Positions 46,010 to 61,180 of a stretch of DNA of 64,000 nt are shown one piece after another. The position numbers and the translations under genes are program-made. Numbering within the stretch: position 1 is the first letter of the stretch; every line of letters begins with the position of its first letter. This DNA comes from Ficedula albicollis (Eukaryota > Chordata > Aves > Passeriformes > Muscicapidae): assembly GCF_000247815.1 (NCBI RefSeq), contig NW_004775941.1:112373-176372 (forward strand), read 5' to 3'. The notes beneath the pieces are model-generated. The model did no database searches and was not told where the DNA came from. It was given only the letters and a program-made list of their open reading frames with translations.

Positions 46010-46187
46010 GAACCACAGAATCCTTTTGACTGGAAAAGCCCTTGGAGATCACCAAGTCCAACTCATCCTCCAGCACTGCCAGAGCCACCACTGTCCCATG
46101 TCCCCAAGTGCCACATCCACAGGGTTTTAAAATCCTTCCAGGGGTGGGGACTCCAAAGCTCCCTGGGCAGAATTCCCTGCTGCAGGA
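46010..46187 (-). mobile_element. CR1 LINE 3' fragment, subfamily with the accacagaatcc end
   Basis: Antisense: gaaccacagaatccttttga, gatcaccaagtccaactcat, ccaagtgccacatccacagg. Confidence 0.85.
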
Positions 46188-46605
46188 GTGTTAGAGAATC
46201 CCAGGATCTCTGAGGCTGGAAAAGCCCTCCCAGACCATGGAGTGCAAGCTGTGCCTGATCCCCTCCCTGTCCCCAGCCCAGAGCACTGAGTGCCACATCC
46301 AGGTGCCACCTCCAGGGATGGGCACTCCAAAGCTCCCTGGGCAGCCCCTGCCAAGGCCTGAGCACCCTTTCCATGGAGAAATTCCTGCTGCTGTCCAAGC
46401 TGAGCCTGCCCTGGCCCAGCCTGAGCCCATTTCCCCTTGTCCTGTCCCTGTTCCCTGGCAGCAGAGCCCGACCCCCCCTGGCTGTCCCCTCCTGGCAGGG
46501 AGTTGTGCAGAGCCACAAGGTGCCCCTGAGGCTCCTTTTCTCCAGGCTGAGCCCCTTTCCCAGCTCCCTCAGCCTCTCCTGGGGCTCCAGCCCCTCCTGG
46601 GCTCT
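46188..46605 (-). mobile_element. CR1 LINE 3' fragment
   Basis: Antisense: gagaatcccaggatctctga, agcccagagcactgagtgcc, then ttgtgcagagccacaaggtg. It follows directly on the previous CR1 in the same orientation. Confidence 0.9.
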
Positions 46606-47190
46606 CTTACCCCAATGCCCCCTATGCTGGACACAGGAAGTGTTTCCAAAAGTCCCAGAATCCCCAAAAGCACCCAAATCCCAGAGAACAAGGCCCAGAG
46701 CAGCATCAGGCAGCACTCCCCGACCCTGGAGCTCTTTCCCACCCCAAAGGATCTGTGGGATCCCCCTGGCTCACGGGGGCTTAGCTAAGCCAGGATCAAA
46801 GCTCCCGGCGCTGAGCACGCCCAGCCCTGGGGACAGCCAGGAGAGGAGCAGCCCCAGATGAGTGTGCTCTCCCCTGATAACAGCCTCATCTGTGCTCTTC
46901 AGGAAATGTTTAATATTAGCTCTCAGATAAACAAAGCAGTTCACACCTCCAGCTGCAGCAACTCCTGCTGCCAGACAAGCTGATCCAGAAGAACCAGGAA
47001 TAATTAAAGAGACTCTTAATGAAACAGATTCACCTTTAAATCACAGCTACACCTTAAGTACCTTCTCCCCTCTCCTCTGCCCTTTTAATCCCATATCACA
47101 TCTTTCACTTGAGTCAATTTTAATCACTGTGTGTAAATAAATAAAATCCACAGGACAGAGTCTGAGAGGCAATTCAGCTCTGACCAACAA
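46606..47190. other. No feature recognised
   Basis: Mixed composition; no conserved frame or array found. Confidence 0.45.
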
Positions 47191-47194
47191 AAAC

Positions 47195-47360
47195 ACAAAT
47201 CCTGGAACGGTTTGGGTGGGGAGGGACCCTAAAGCACATCCCATTCCATGGCAGGGACACCTCCCACTGTCCCAGCTGCTCCCACCCCAGTGTCCAGCCT
47301 GGCCTGGGACATTTCCAGGGATCCAGGGGCAGCCCCAGCTGCTCTGGGCCCCCTGTGCCA
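47195..47360 (-). mobile_element. CR1 LINE 3' fragment
   Basis: Antisense: ctggaacggtttgggtgggg, tggcagggacacctcccact, ccaggggcagccccagctgc. Confidence 0.85.
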
Positions 47361-47499
47361 GTGGAGCTCTCCCGACAGGAGTTATCTGTTTGACAGCACT
47401 CATCACTGTGCATCCTGAACTCTGCCTGCTCCAGCAATCACTCAATGGTTTGGGCTGAAAGGGGCCTAAAAATCGTCACATTCCAAGCCCTGCTGACCC

Positions 47500-48400
47500 T
47501 GTTTGCTGGCTCCAAAACCCAGGATCATCAGGAGAAAATCCATTTCCCCACTTTACACCTCACTAACGGGTTGAAGGGCGTTCCCAAACTCAATGATTCC
47601 TCCCACCTCTTTTAATTATGGTTTTGCTGAACTCAACTCAAAGTCCACTTTCTGCTTCCAGACCAACCTATTGCAACACAGCCCAGAGAACCCTTCCTGC
47701 TCTGGCCCTGCTGCCCACTGCCATTCCCAAATCCTGTAACAGAGTGCAAGGATTCAAGAATTCCCCATGGAAAAAGCTGCACTTCCAGCAACTCCCCGTG
47801 GCACAAGGCCCACAGTGAGTGCTCTCTCAACCTTGAAGGAAAGTGTTTCCACCACGAGTCTGAGCTTGCTGCTGGAGGCAGAGGGGGACAAGCAGGTCCC
47901 AGCCAGCAGGAAGGATGGGGTGGTGAGGAGATGGGACTGGAAGGTGCTGGAACCTCTGAGAGGAGCCCCAGTGAGCAGTGGGGATGCCTCTGGAAACACT
48001 GACAAACCCCAGCACTGTGGGGGGATGCTTGGAGAGGCTGCAGGAACAGAGGCTGGGCAGAGTTAAAGGAATAAAGCAGGGATTTATTAAAAGGCCTTTA
48101 AAGAATTCACCTTGGGCAGTGCAAGAGCCTGGCAAGGGCTACACTCAGGATGGACCCTGAATCAGGAGTTTTCACACTTTATAAGTTTTGGCTCATTTCC
48201 ATATTGGGGTTAATTGTCCAATTCCAGCTCCAGGTTCTGCAGCCCCACCCTCCCAAATTCTCTCCTCAATTCTCTGCCGTTTGCACTTTTTGGGGCTGAA
48301 GCTGCAGCGCTGTCCTTGGTTCTGGGCTGGAAAAGGATTGTTGTTCTGACTGACTGTGAGGAGAACTTGTAACACTTTACATGAAGTTCAGAAGTACAGA
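47500..48400. other. No feature recognised
   Basis: Short CR1-like remnant at about 47440-47500; otherwise unassigned. Confidence 0.45.
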
Positions 48401-48469
48401 ATCTGGAAAATATGAAACTAAAACTTAAGGCATCAGGGGGAGCATTTATGATACACAAGTCCCACTGGA

Positions 48470-48620
48470 CACACGATTTACATGGAGCTGGTGCCAGCAC
48501 TGGTGTGTGACATGCTGGTGGCAGCTCAGAGTGAAGGGAACGGAGCTGGGGAAGGAGCTGGAGCCCCAGGAGAGGCTGAAGGAGCTGGGAAAGGGGCTGT
48601 CCAGGGAACAGAAGGAGCTC
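48470..48620 (+). mobile_element. CR1 LINE fragment
   Basis: Sense: catggagctggtgccagcac and ggagccccaggagaggctga, the same start as the copy at 22299. Confidence 0.8.
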
Positions 48621-49774
48621 CTTCCTCCCACTTTCAGTGCTGGGTGTTCAGGAAATTCAGCAAGAGCTGAACACAACCCAACACCCAGGGCCGACTGCTG
48701 GGCTAGGAGGGATGAAATGTTAGGACAGGGAATCCTTTGCATTTTCTATAGGGAATGAATCCAGCTGCCCATGCACACACACACAGGTTCATGGCTGGGC
48801 AGGCTCAGGACACCACAGGGGTGTGACACCAGGGCAAGGACTCAGCCATGGAACTGGAGCTGAAACCCTGAGTGTGTGAGATTTCTACCCAGCCCAGACC
48901 AGTCCAGGAGAACCCCCCCTTACTGGGCAGCACTGGGCAGATCCCAGCTCTGCCCCTGCCAGCAGGAAGAGCTGCCCACACACTGCTGCATCCAGGAAAG
49001 CTCTGAGTGATCCAAGCTCTGCCCACGCTGATCTGGCAGTGGATTGTGCCAGTGCTCAGAATTAAAACCTGTGTTTGAAGTGGTTGGGGTTGTTCGGGGT
49101 TGTTTTTTACCAGCAATCAGCCCATCAAGGTTTAATCCAGAGATCTTCCAGGACTGGATATGAACCTCAGAACATGAATAGCAAAAATGCACTTTGGAAT
49201 TCCTCCTACTGGTTATTCCCTCATGCAAAGGGGGTTTAAAACTGGACCCTGTTATCAACACAATCAGCACTCACACTCGGGTTCCTTCCTGGAAATAGAA
49301 CTTAAAACTTCCTAAATGCAGAATCCCCAGCAGCTGGGGAGTTTCCACCTGGATCAGCACAAGCTCTGCAGAGACAGGCAGCAAAACCCGATCGTCTGGT
49401 TCCAGCTCAGCCTCAGTCCCATTCCTCCCAGGAGCACAGTCCCAGCTGCAGCTGCCAACGCTGCGGGTTCCTGCCAGCAGGGAGGCACCCCCTGCAACAC
49501 CGAGCTGCCAGAGAAGTGGGCCAGCTATAAAAAGGCCCAGTGGATGTGCAATTCCTGCTCAGTCACCCTGGGGCGGCCAGAAAACACCACGGGAGCGCCG
49601 GGGGGAGGAAGGACCTGACCCAGATTTGCAGGATCTGCTGCACTCATCCAATCAGCCAAATGCTGCCCCAGGATTTGGGCAGAAACGAGGTCAGGGAGGG
49701 ATGGACAAGCCTGTGTCAGCAGAAGCCAGGTGCCACTGAAGGCCACATTTCACACTGAGCTGTGACAGGGCTGG

Positions 49775-49895
49775 GGAGCGAGCTCAGAGCCCATCCAGTG
49801 CCACCCCTGCCATGGCAGGGACAATCCCACTGTGCCAGGGTGCCCCAGCCTGGCCTTGGGCACTGCCACAGCTGCTCTGGGCACCCTGTCAGAAC
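49775..49895 (-). mobile_element. CR1 LINE 3' fragment
   Basis: Antisense: catccagtgccacccctgcc, ccagcctggccttgggcact. Confidence 0.78.
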
Positions 49896-49914
49896 AGAAA
49901 ATGGGGAGAGGAGA

Positions 49915-50095
49915 AGTGTTTTAAAGGTTTATTCTGATTTTCTTATTAGTTTTAATTCTGTTATTGAATTTTTCTTTATACCCTTCAAGGTTTAAGCCTA
50001 CCTTACCTCCCTCCTAAGCCCATCTCACATCACAAAAATAAATAATTCTAGTAGCTGCATTAGCAATTCAGCCAACACTAGGCCCACTGCATTAA
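49915..50095. repeat. Unclassified AT-rich interspersed repeat, copy 1
   Basis: tttctttatacccttcaagg tttaagcctaccttacct ... tctcacatcac is diverged from the sequence at 52610-52690. The orientation relative to a known family is unknown. Confidence 0.65.
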
Positions 50096-50404
50096 ATGAA
50101 TGCATCGGCCAAAGAATCTCAAATTCACAAACCAAAACTACTACACCATCCCAGGATAAAACTCCTTCCCCACATCACACCTATCCCTGCTCTCTACACT
50201 GTCTGTATTTGTGATGTTTCAGTTCAAATATCTGCCCAGAAGGACACTGAAGTGCTTCTTCAAACAAAAAAATTCTGGCTCAGTGGAAAACTTGTCCAAC
50301 CAAAACCACCACAACCATTCTGAAAGTGCCCTGAGCTCCCACCAAGTTCCAAACACTCAGTCTGGAACTCAACAAGCCCAGCTCTAGTGGAGAATAAACA
50401 GTTC

Positions 50405-50472
50405 CAGAGAATCACAGGATATCCTGAGCTGGAAGGGACCCGCAGGAATCCAGCACAACTCCTCAGTTTGAG
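50405..50472 (-). mobile_element. CR1 LINE 3' terminus
   Basis: Antisense: agagaatcacaggatatcct, gagctggaagggacccgcag. Confidence 0.7.
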
Positions 50473-51439
50473 TTACACCAACCCCACAGGCCAGGAGAGC
50501 TTTGCTGTCCAGGATGGACTTTTGTGGGGAAAACCAGGAGTGACCCCCTAGGAAACAACTCCAACTTCTGGTCTGGGAGGCACATCCCAGAATTGAGACC
50601 AGCAGATAAACTGGGATGGAACCTCTGAGCTGGGGCTTGAGTCCAACATCCCTTCAGGAATAAAAGGATGAGGTAGGAGAGGGGCACATAGCTGGTGGGG
50701 ACCTTTTCCAAAAAATCCTTCTTTATTATCACTGAGGGTTTGAGAAGGCTGAGGGGATCTAAAAGGTCCCAGTTATCAGCAAGAGATAATTATTAATTAT
50801 ATTTATTAATTCTTGCTGTCCATTCAGGCTCCCCCATACAGCACAAGAATTCAGGATCCACACACAAAGCACAGCAAGCTGCAGCATTTTTTTGTACACT
50901 GTCAAGCCTTCAGCTCCCTGTTGGTATTTTTAGAACTCAATTCATGTTTGAGTTCAAGCCCTGCAGCAGCACCTGCCCTTAGCCAGGGGAGCTGGCACAG
51001 GGCTGGAGCACGTCACCATTTCCCAAATGACAAATTCCTGGAAATGCAGCTGGAGAGCAGGCAGGGAGGAGCTCAGAGTCCCAAAACTGCACACAGCTCC
51101 ACAAGAAATCCCCAAAAGCAGCCCTGCTCATCCCTCTGCCTGGGCAGGGAGCCAGCCCAGCCCAGCAGGGCCCAGCAGCAGCTTCCAGGATTTCTGCAGG
51201 AAAAGCAGAAAAGTGGCAAAGCACTGCTAAACTCAGACACGTTGCTTCCCCCCACTCCCTGCCAGGAAGGTTTGTCCCAAATGCCTGAATGTGCTCCTGG
51301 AGCTCCCTGATGGGGCTGTAAGGGGCTCAGGACCAGCTAAAAGCAGCATCACCTCCTGTTTAATTAAGGAAATTCCTGCTGGAGCTTGCCAAGCAGCTGC
51401 ACACCCTGGTGGGTGCTGGGGACAGAGAGAGGGCAGGGC

Positions 51440-51545
51440 TGGCACAATCCTGGGACCCCCAAGGCTGGAAAAGCCCTCAGGGATCATCAAGCTGTGCCTG
51501 ATCCCACCCTTGTCCCCAGCTCAGAGCCACCCCAGTCCTTCCCTG
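51440..51545 (-). mobile_element. CR1 LINE 3' fragment
   Basis: Antisense: aggctggaaaagccctcagg, tgtgcctgatcccacccttg. Confidence 0.75.
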
Positions 51546-52559
51546 AGGATAAAGGTGACCCCAAACACCAGAGCCTAAGGAATCTCAGCTCAGGTGCCCA
51601 CGGAGGAGCCAACCTGAGCCAGGGCAGCTCTTCTGGAGGGCACTGCTGCCCCACATTCCTTCCCTCCCCTCTGGAGCACAGGAGAAACCTCAGCACCCAC
51701 CCCTTCTCCTCAAGCCTAGAGAAACAACAGCTCAGAGATGCACAGAAGCCCCAGTGGCCTGAACTGCCACAGCAAGTCACAATAAACGGCATTTGAAGCA
51801 TATCTGCTGCCTGGTTAAGGGAAGTGCACTGTGTGCGGAGACTAAATAAAACCAGTTTGTTACTGAAGTGCTCATCTACAACCCAAAACTGAACTGAGAA
51901 AAACCTTCCTTGCAGAATTTCCGTTGGACAGCAAGAGCAGCAAGTGGCAGAAGGGAAGGGAAGCCCCTCAAATGTTCCCAGCACAAGGAAAACCAACACT
52001 CCAGGCACTGGAAGAGCCAGGGCACTGCTGTGCCTCCCCTGTGGGATGTCAATGAGTGTCCCAAAGCAGGAGGTCACACACTCACTCTCACACAGGGGGC
52101 ACCTCAGCTCCTCTCCAAACAGAGTTCATTTAGCAGAGGAAAAACCATCCCAGGCCACAGCTGACTGAAAATGTCCCTATTGAAGGATAAACCCCTCACT
52201 GCTGAGCTGGACACCTCTCCTTGCTTCTTGCAAGAGGCTGGAGGGCAAATTCCAACTTCCCCACATGGAAAGGAGGGAAGAAAGAACACAAAGTGCAGGA
52301 CTGGTCAGAAGGAATAGGATGATTTTTATCTTCTGAAATCAATTCACCACAACACCCCTGACATGGATATGCAGTTATCAGAGCATCAACAACATGGATA
52401 TTACACCCCATGTCCATGAGGGGCCTGAGAGCAGCTTCAGGAGAACACACAGCTCCCAGCCACACTTCTGAAAATAAACCTTTCATGTGCCCCAAAGAGA
52501 CAAGTTCACAAGCACAGATCCTGCATCTCTACAATGACATTGTGCTGCTTTTGCATTAA

Positions 52560-52750
52560 TTAGCATTTAGGAAAAAAAAATTAGAAAAAAAATTCTTAAT
52601 TTATTATTAATAAAGTTTTTCTTTACATCCTTTAAGTTTTAAGCCTGCCTTGCTTTTACTCCTAATCCTACCTCACAGCAAAAAAGAAATAAGTGAAAAT
52701 TGACAAATCTAAATGACTACACTAATTAGTTTCTACCTAGTTTAAACTAA
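52560..52750. repeat. Unclassified AT-rich interspersed repeat, copy 2
   Basis: tttctttacatcctttaagttttaagcctgccttgct ... ctacctcacagcaaaaaaga; related to 49965-50045. Confidence 0.65.
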
Positions 52751-53084
52751 ATCCAAACCAGACACCCAGGGATTGCTGTGAGCAGCAGCCACAGCAGCCT
52801 GGCTCAGAAGGAACAAAAGTGCTTTGAACCAGGGTTGCTTTGGATGCTGTTTCAGAGATGCAGGAGCCACCAGAGTCCCTGTGACACACAGCTCCTGCTC
52901 ACCCCAAAGGTCAGGAGCAGCCAAAGTGCTGCCCTGGGTTTTCTCCCTGGTCCTTCCAGTTAAACCCACCTGCCCCAAGAGCACAGGGACAGCCCAGAGC
53001 TGGCCAGGTGCCAGCAACTGTCTGCTGGACTTCAGTTAAAAATTACTGTAAATAAAACAAAACTCGTGTGAGTGTGTAACCCAA

Positions 53085-53260
53085 GTGCCTGGATAATCCC
53101 AGGATCACTGAGGCTGGAAAAGATCTCCAAAATGAGTCCCAGCTGTGTCTGATCCCCAGCCCAGAGCACTGGGTGCCACCTCCAGGGATGGGCACTGCAA
53201 AGCTCCCTGGGCAGCCCCTGCCAAGGCCTGAGCACCCTTTCCATGGAGAGATGTCCCCAA
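53085..53260 (-). mobile_element. CR1 LINE 3' fragment
   Basis: Antisense: cccaggatcactgaggctgg, aaggcctgagcaccctttcc. Confidence 0.85.
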
Positions 53261-53821
53261 AGGCACGGGATGGTCTCAGCCAGCCCTGCTGAGCCTGGGC
53301 ACTAACCCACGCCTACATTATTGTACCTGCACTCAAGCAAATCACACTTGGTGGCTCACAACACCTCAGCCTGTGCTGCACAGTTTGAATTTCCCCCTTT
53401 TCAAAACTAAAAAAGCACCTGAGGGCACATGCAAGCACATTTCCTGGAAGCTGCTGCACTTCTCTCAGACACCAAAGTGCTGTCACTGCAGTGACCAGGT
53501 GGATTTACAGGTGCTGCAAAGGCAGGGGGGTGATCCCCAAGGTCCCTCCCAAAACAATCCTGGGATTTTAGATTTAGATTTGAGGCTTTGGGTCTCAAAC
53601 ATGGCACTTCAAGAGCCTTGTCCTGAAATGCCCCTCCAGCCCTGCAGAGGTGCAGCTCTGAGCTGTGGGAGGAGAGCACAGCCTGTGCAGGGAGGAGCTC
53701 CCCAGGGCTGCACGAACCCCTCCTGCTAAAATGAAATGAATGAGACACACCAAGCCAAAGTGGGGCTGAGATCTGCACTGAAATCCACACCTACAGCACA
53801 CTGATGGTGTTAAACAAGGAC

Positions 53822-54032
53822 AGAAATTGCTCCCTGGGAGGATGGGGAGGGGCTGGGATGGAATTGCCAGAGCAGCTGTGGCTGCCCCTGGATCCCTGGC
53901 AGTGCCCAAGGCCGGGCTGGACACTGGGCTGGAGCAATGGGACAGTGGGAGGTGTCCCTGCCATGGCTGGGGTGGGATGGGATCAGATTTAAGGTCTTTC
54001 CCAACCCAAAGTGTTCTGTGACTCTATGAATT
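53822..54032 (+). mobile_element. CR1 LINE 3' end with the canonical terminus
   Basis: Sense: ggacactgggctggagcaat, gatttaaggtctttcccaac, ending tgttctgtgactctatga, the typical CR1 3' terminus. Confidence 0.93.
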
Positions 54033-54784
54033 CAGAGAATGTCTTTGGGATCCTTCATCAGCACAGAAATTTTCTCATGGAACACAGCAGTGGTGAAGAG
54101 GTGCCCAAAATTCCTCCTGAGAGAGGCACTGGGGGCACTGCCCACCTGGCACAGCCTCTGCTCCCTCCTCCCTGGTTCTCACACCCTGCTCTGCTCAGGA
54201 AACAACATTCCAGGCTTTTCCAGCTGCACTCACACTCTGGGACAGGGGCTCCACTGCCAAGCCGAGAGCCAGGCCCTGGGGGGGCTTTTAAAGGAGGTGT
54301 ACTGCTAATTATAATTGTAACAGCAATTAAATGAGCCCCACTTCAGCCAGCACTGCACTGCCAGCGCCAAAGTTGGGAAATGGATTTCACTGGGCTCCAG
54401 AGCAATCACCTGCACACCCACAGCTGCAGGGACAGCATCTGCAGCAACGCAGAGCCCTTCAAGAGGTTAAAATTCCCAGCAGGAGCAAAGGAACTTGGAA
54501 ATTAGTGCTTAAAAGGGCAGGCCAATAACTGGATTATTGTGACTGGAAGGAGGATTTTGTAGTCTGCTGGTTTGCTCCGGCCATTAGAGGGGATTACACT
54601 CCCACCTCACCCTTCACAAGTTCTGCTCCCACACAGGAACCATTTTTAAGCCTCCATTTGTCTGTTAGAGATGCCCAGGATGAGCTTAAAGCAGATTTCA
54701 GCTCACTACAACTTCTAGGACCTGAAGTGCAGGTGGCAGAGGATGAACTGAGCTCACACCTGCAAACCCTGGCTCTGCTGGGAA
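54033..54784. other. No feature recognised
   Basis: Unassigned intergenic or far-upstream intron sequence. Confidence 0.45.
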
Positions 54785-55056
54785 CTCACAGAATCGCAGC
54801 ATCCCTGAGGCTGGAAAATCCCTCCATGGCAACAAAACCTGCTGTGCCTGATCCCCTCCCTGTCCCCAGCCCAGAGCACTGAGTGCCACATCCAGGTGAC
54901 ACCTCCAGGGATGGGCACCCCAAAGCTCCCTGGGCAGCCCCTGCCAAGGCCTGAGCACCCTTTCCATGGAGAAATTCCTGCTGCTGTCCAAGCTGAGCCT
55001 GCCCTGGCCCAGCCTGAGCCCATTTCCCCTTGTCCTGTCCCTGTTCCCTGGCAGCA
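54785..55056 (-). mobile_element. CR1 LINE 3' fragment, left of poly-G
   Basis: Antisense CR1 terminus (tcacagaatcgcagcatccc) up to ttccctggcagcag, where G's begin. Confidence 0.88.
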
Positions 55057-56859
<1,803 letters not shown>

Positions 56860-56861
56860 GG

Positions 56862-57275
56862 GCCACATCCAGCCCTTCCTTGGACACCTCCAGGGATGGG
56901 CACTCCAAAGCTCCCTGGGCAGCCCCTGCCAAGGCCTGAGCACCCTTTCCATGGAGAAATTCCTGCTGCTGTCCAAGCTGAGCCTGCCCTGGCCCAGCCT
57001 GAGCCCATTTCCCCTTGTCCTGTCCCTGTTCCCTGGCAGCAGAGCCCGACCCCCCCGGCTGTCCCCTCCTGGCAGGGAGTTGTGCAGAGCCACAAGGTGC
57101 CCCTGAGGCTCCTTTTCTCCAGGCTGAGCCCCTTTCCCAGCTCCCTCAGCCTCTCCTGGGGCTCCAGCCCCTTCCCCAGCTCCGTTCCCTTCCCTGGACA
57201 CGCTGCAGCCCCTGCAGGGCTCTCCTGTCAGGAGGGGCCCAGAGCTGCCCCCAGCACTGGAGGTGGCCCAGCACA
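56862..57275 (-). mobile_element. CR1 LINE fragment, right of poly-G
   Basis: Antisense: cacctccagggatgggcact ... gcagcagagcccgacccccc ... gaggggcccagagctgcccc. Confidence 0.88.
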
Positions 57276-57733
57276 GAAATCCTTCAGGAAGAACTTGAAA
57301 AAATTCATGAAAAATACACCCAGGAGCTGCAGCTGCTGAGGGATCTGTGTGAGTGAGGAGTGAAGCAAAGTGCCCTTCTCCATGACCGTGTGACAGAGGC
57401 TGTGCCAAGCCCTGCTCAGTCTGGCTCCCTGGAAGCACTGCCAAGGTAATTCCCAGCCAGCAGACCAGACAGTGCCTCAGTCCCCAGAGCTGTGGCCACC
57501 ACCTGCCCTGCCCCTGTCCTTCAGAAACCTCTGCAAAGGCAGTTTACACTTGTGACACACCACCCCTCTCCACAGCTCTGTGTCTGCCTTGGAAATTCAA
57601 CCCTGGGAAGAGCCTGGGAACAGGGAAGGAGCTGTGATAATCCCCAGGGCCTTAAAAACAAAACAAAGCACCACCAAAAAGCCCAACAGAGCAACAAACA
57701 ATCCCCTACACACACACAAAAAAAAAAAAAAAA

Positions 57734-57777
<44 letters not shown>
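57734..57777 (+). repeat. Poly-G tract, 44 nt, between A runs
   Basis: cacacacaaaaa... then G44, then cacccacaaaaa...; A-rich flanks with a similar lead-in on both sides. Confidence 0.9.
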
Positions 57778-57780
<3 letters not shown>

Positions 57781-57864
57781 CCACAAAAAAAAAAAAAAAA
57801 AAATCCAGGAAGACTTTACCAGCTCATTCCACAAGCTGGGATTAATACCTGAATCTTCTGCAGC

Positions 57865-58410
<546 letters not shown>

Positions 58411-58930
58411 GACCACCCTGGCATTCCCCTCACAAAAGGGTCACCTCAGCCCTCTGTGTCCCTGGCTGACCCAGCCAAGGAGAATTTCCAGAGCCCAACC
58501 CCCACACAGCCCCAGCCTCTTGGCACTGCAGCAGGAAACCCTTTCCTCAGGTCACCCCGGGGATTTCCCCTGCAAAACCAACACCAGCCTCAGCCCTTCC
58601 CAGCTCACACCTCCCTGTTTGCCCACAAAGCAGCCCAACAGCCTGGCTGGGACTTCCAGCCACCAATGGCATGGGGACAGGACCTGTGGCACCAGCACAG
58701 AGCCACTGAGCTCTGTACCCTCCCTCCTTGAAGGTGCACCCTGAGCACTGAGCTGAACACAGGGAGAGGAAAAGCAGCAGCTCCAGGAGCTGAGCACTCA
58801 GAACATGCCACAGAAGTTCTGTGGTTCCTGGCAGCAGTGGAACACCAGGGCACCTTCACCCCCAGCCCTGGGAGGGCCAGACTGGACCCTTCAGTGGTGA
58901 CCAGGGAATCCTGGAAAGCTTTGGGGGGAA
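58411..58930. other. No feature recognised
   Basis: Unassigned GC-rich sequence. Confidence 0.45.
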
Positions 58931-58934
58931 AGCA

Positions 58935-59400
58935 ACATTACAGCTCATCCAGTGCCTGCAGGGACACCTCCCACTGCCCCATTGCTCCAGCCCCAGTGTC
59001 CAGCCTGGCCTTGGGCACTGCCAGGGATCCAGGGGCAGCCACAGCTGCTCTGGGCACCCTGTGCCAGCCCTGCCCACCCTGCCAGGGAACAATTGCTGCC
59101 CAGGATCCCAGCCAGCCCTGCCCTCTGGCAGTGGGAGCCATTCCCTGGCTCCTGTCCCTCCATCCTTGTCCCCAGCCCCTCTCCAGCTCTCCTGCAGCCC
59201 CTTCAGGCCCTGCCAGGGGCTCTGAGCTCTCCCTGGACCCTTCTCCTCTCCACTGAGCACCCCCAGCTCTCCCAGCCTGGCTCAGAGCAGAGGGGCTCCA
59301 GCCCTGCAGCAGCTCTGGGGCTCCTCTGGGCTCTCTGCAGCAGCTGCAGCTCCTTGTGCTGTTGGAATCCCCAGGGCTGGGGCAGCTCTGCAGGTGGGGT
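58935..59400 (-). mobile_element. CR1 LINE 3' fragment, long
   Basis: Antisense: agctcatccagtgcctgcag, ccagtgtccagcctggcctt, aacaattgctgcccaggatc, continuing to ctctgggctctctgcagcag and the gttggaatccccagggctgg end. Confidence 0.9.
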
Positions 59401-60230
59401 CTCACCTGGGCACAGGGGCACAATCCCCCCTTTCCTGCTGCCCACCCTGGGGGTGTGGGATGCAGCAGCACAACACATCCCAAGCAAGACTACAGCCAGT
59501 CCCAGCCCAGAGCTGCTCTCCCTGCCAGCACAGGGTGAAGAGGCAGCAGTTCCAGATCCCTGAGAACCCTGTGTTACCTGGGCACCCCCCTGGCTGTGCA
59601 CACACACCTGGCACAGCTCTGGACGCAGGATCCCATCCCCAGCCTGGCAGCAGCTCCCAGTTCAGCCTGAACACCAGCTGTGTGCTGCTCACCCCCTGCA
59701 GCAGCAGCTCCCCCTCCTGCAGGTGGCTTTGGAGCTGCAGGGACCCCAGGGCCTGTCCCCAGCACAGGCAGCAGCTCCCAGCTCTCTGCAGCTGCACAGG
59801 AAATGAGAAAAGGTTGTTTATCAACAGCAACTTCCTGCCCTCATGGGGACCCTTCTCTCACCTCACACCGCTCTGCTGCCCCAGCTGCCAGCCCCACAGC
59901 TCCCCAAAGCTGCACAGCTGGAATCCCCTCACCCCCACAGCTCCCCCAGGCCCTGCCAGCACGGCCTCACTCCCACATCTCAGCCCTGAGCTGCTCCAAT
60001 GCATTCAGTTAACTCAAGAATAAATCACCTCCCCAGAACTGGAGGAGGCCTAACCCCAAACTCCACCAGAAGTTAATTACAAAAGCCAATGTTTTTGGTG
60101 GTTTAGCTGCCTGAACCACCTGTGAGCACCAGTGCAGAGGAAGCAGAGGAGGAGCAGAGTTGCCCCAGGAAATCCAGCTGGGATGACCTGAGGCTGCTCT
60201 GCAGGGAGCTGGGGGGGTTCCCAGGACAAG
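59401..60230. other. No feature recognised
   Basis: Unassigned GC-rich sequence rich in cagcagctccc-type words. Confidence 0.45.
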
Positions 60231-60231
60231 C

Positions 60232-60655
60232 TTCCCCGTGGGGAGCAGCTGAGGGAGCTGGGAAGGGGCTGGAGCCCCAGGAGAGGCTGAGGGAGCTGGG
60301 AAAGGGGCTCAGCCTGGAGAAAAGGAGCCTCAGGGGCACCTTGTGGCTCTGCACAACTCCCTGCCAGGAGGGCACAGCCAGGGGGGTCGGGCTCTGCTGC
60401 CAGGGAACAGGGACAGGACAAGGGGAAATGGGCTCAGGCTGGGCCAGGGCAGGCTCAGCTTGGACAGCAGCAGGAATTTCTCCATGGAAAGGGTGCTCAG
60501 GCCTTGGCAGGGGCTGCCCAGGGAGGTTTGGGGTGCCCATCCCTGGAGATGTCACCTGGATGTGGCACTGAGGGCTCTGGGCTGGGGACAAGGTTGGGAC
60601 TGGATGGGCTGGGAGGGATTCTCCAAGCTGGATGACTCTGATCCTGTGACAAGCA
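60232..60655 (+). mobile_element. CR1 LINE fragment, long
   Basis: Sense: ggagaggctgagggagctgg, ggggtcgggctctgctgcca, atttctccatggaaagggtg, gatgtcacctggatgtggca. It shows the sequence that normally follows the G run lost at 22700. Confidence 0.9.
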
Positions 60656-61067
60656 GAGCCCCAGGCCCATCCCCTGGGGTCACCCCAGAACCAGCTCAGG
60701 GAGCCTCCACACAGAGGGGACACCTGGAGACAAAAGGGAGATTCCTGAGCTTGGGGACAGTTTCATGTCACCTCCCAAAAGCAAAACAAGGCACCTGAGA
60801 GCTTTTACATTCCTCAGCACAGTTTTACAACTTTCCCTACAAACCCCAAGCCCAGCACACAACCTGGGACAAGAAGCACAGCCACGATTTCAACCCCAAA
60901 ACACAGAGAAAGCCTGGGGAGACTGGAGCTGGAGTTTGCCCAGAGTCCTCCAGCATTCCTGCTGAGCACACAGATTCCCAGAGCTGGGCTTTTGGCAGGG
61001 GTTTGCTCATCCTCTCCTCCTTTTGCCTCCTTCCCCTGGCTCTGGGCAAGGTGCAGCCGGCACTGGG

Positions 61068-61180
61068 GATGCACTGGGGAGAGGTCTCGCTGAACACAGG
61101 GTTTAGCCCTTAAGTGGAGGCACTGGGGAGAGGTCTCGGTGCAGCTTCGCTGAACACAGGGTTTAGCCCTTAAGTGGATT
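61068..61180. repeat. Two-copy tandem duplication of about 55 bp
   Basis: gcactggggagaggtctcg and cgctgaacacagggtttagc cctta occur twice, at about 61070 and 61120. Confidence 0.9.
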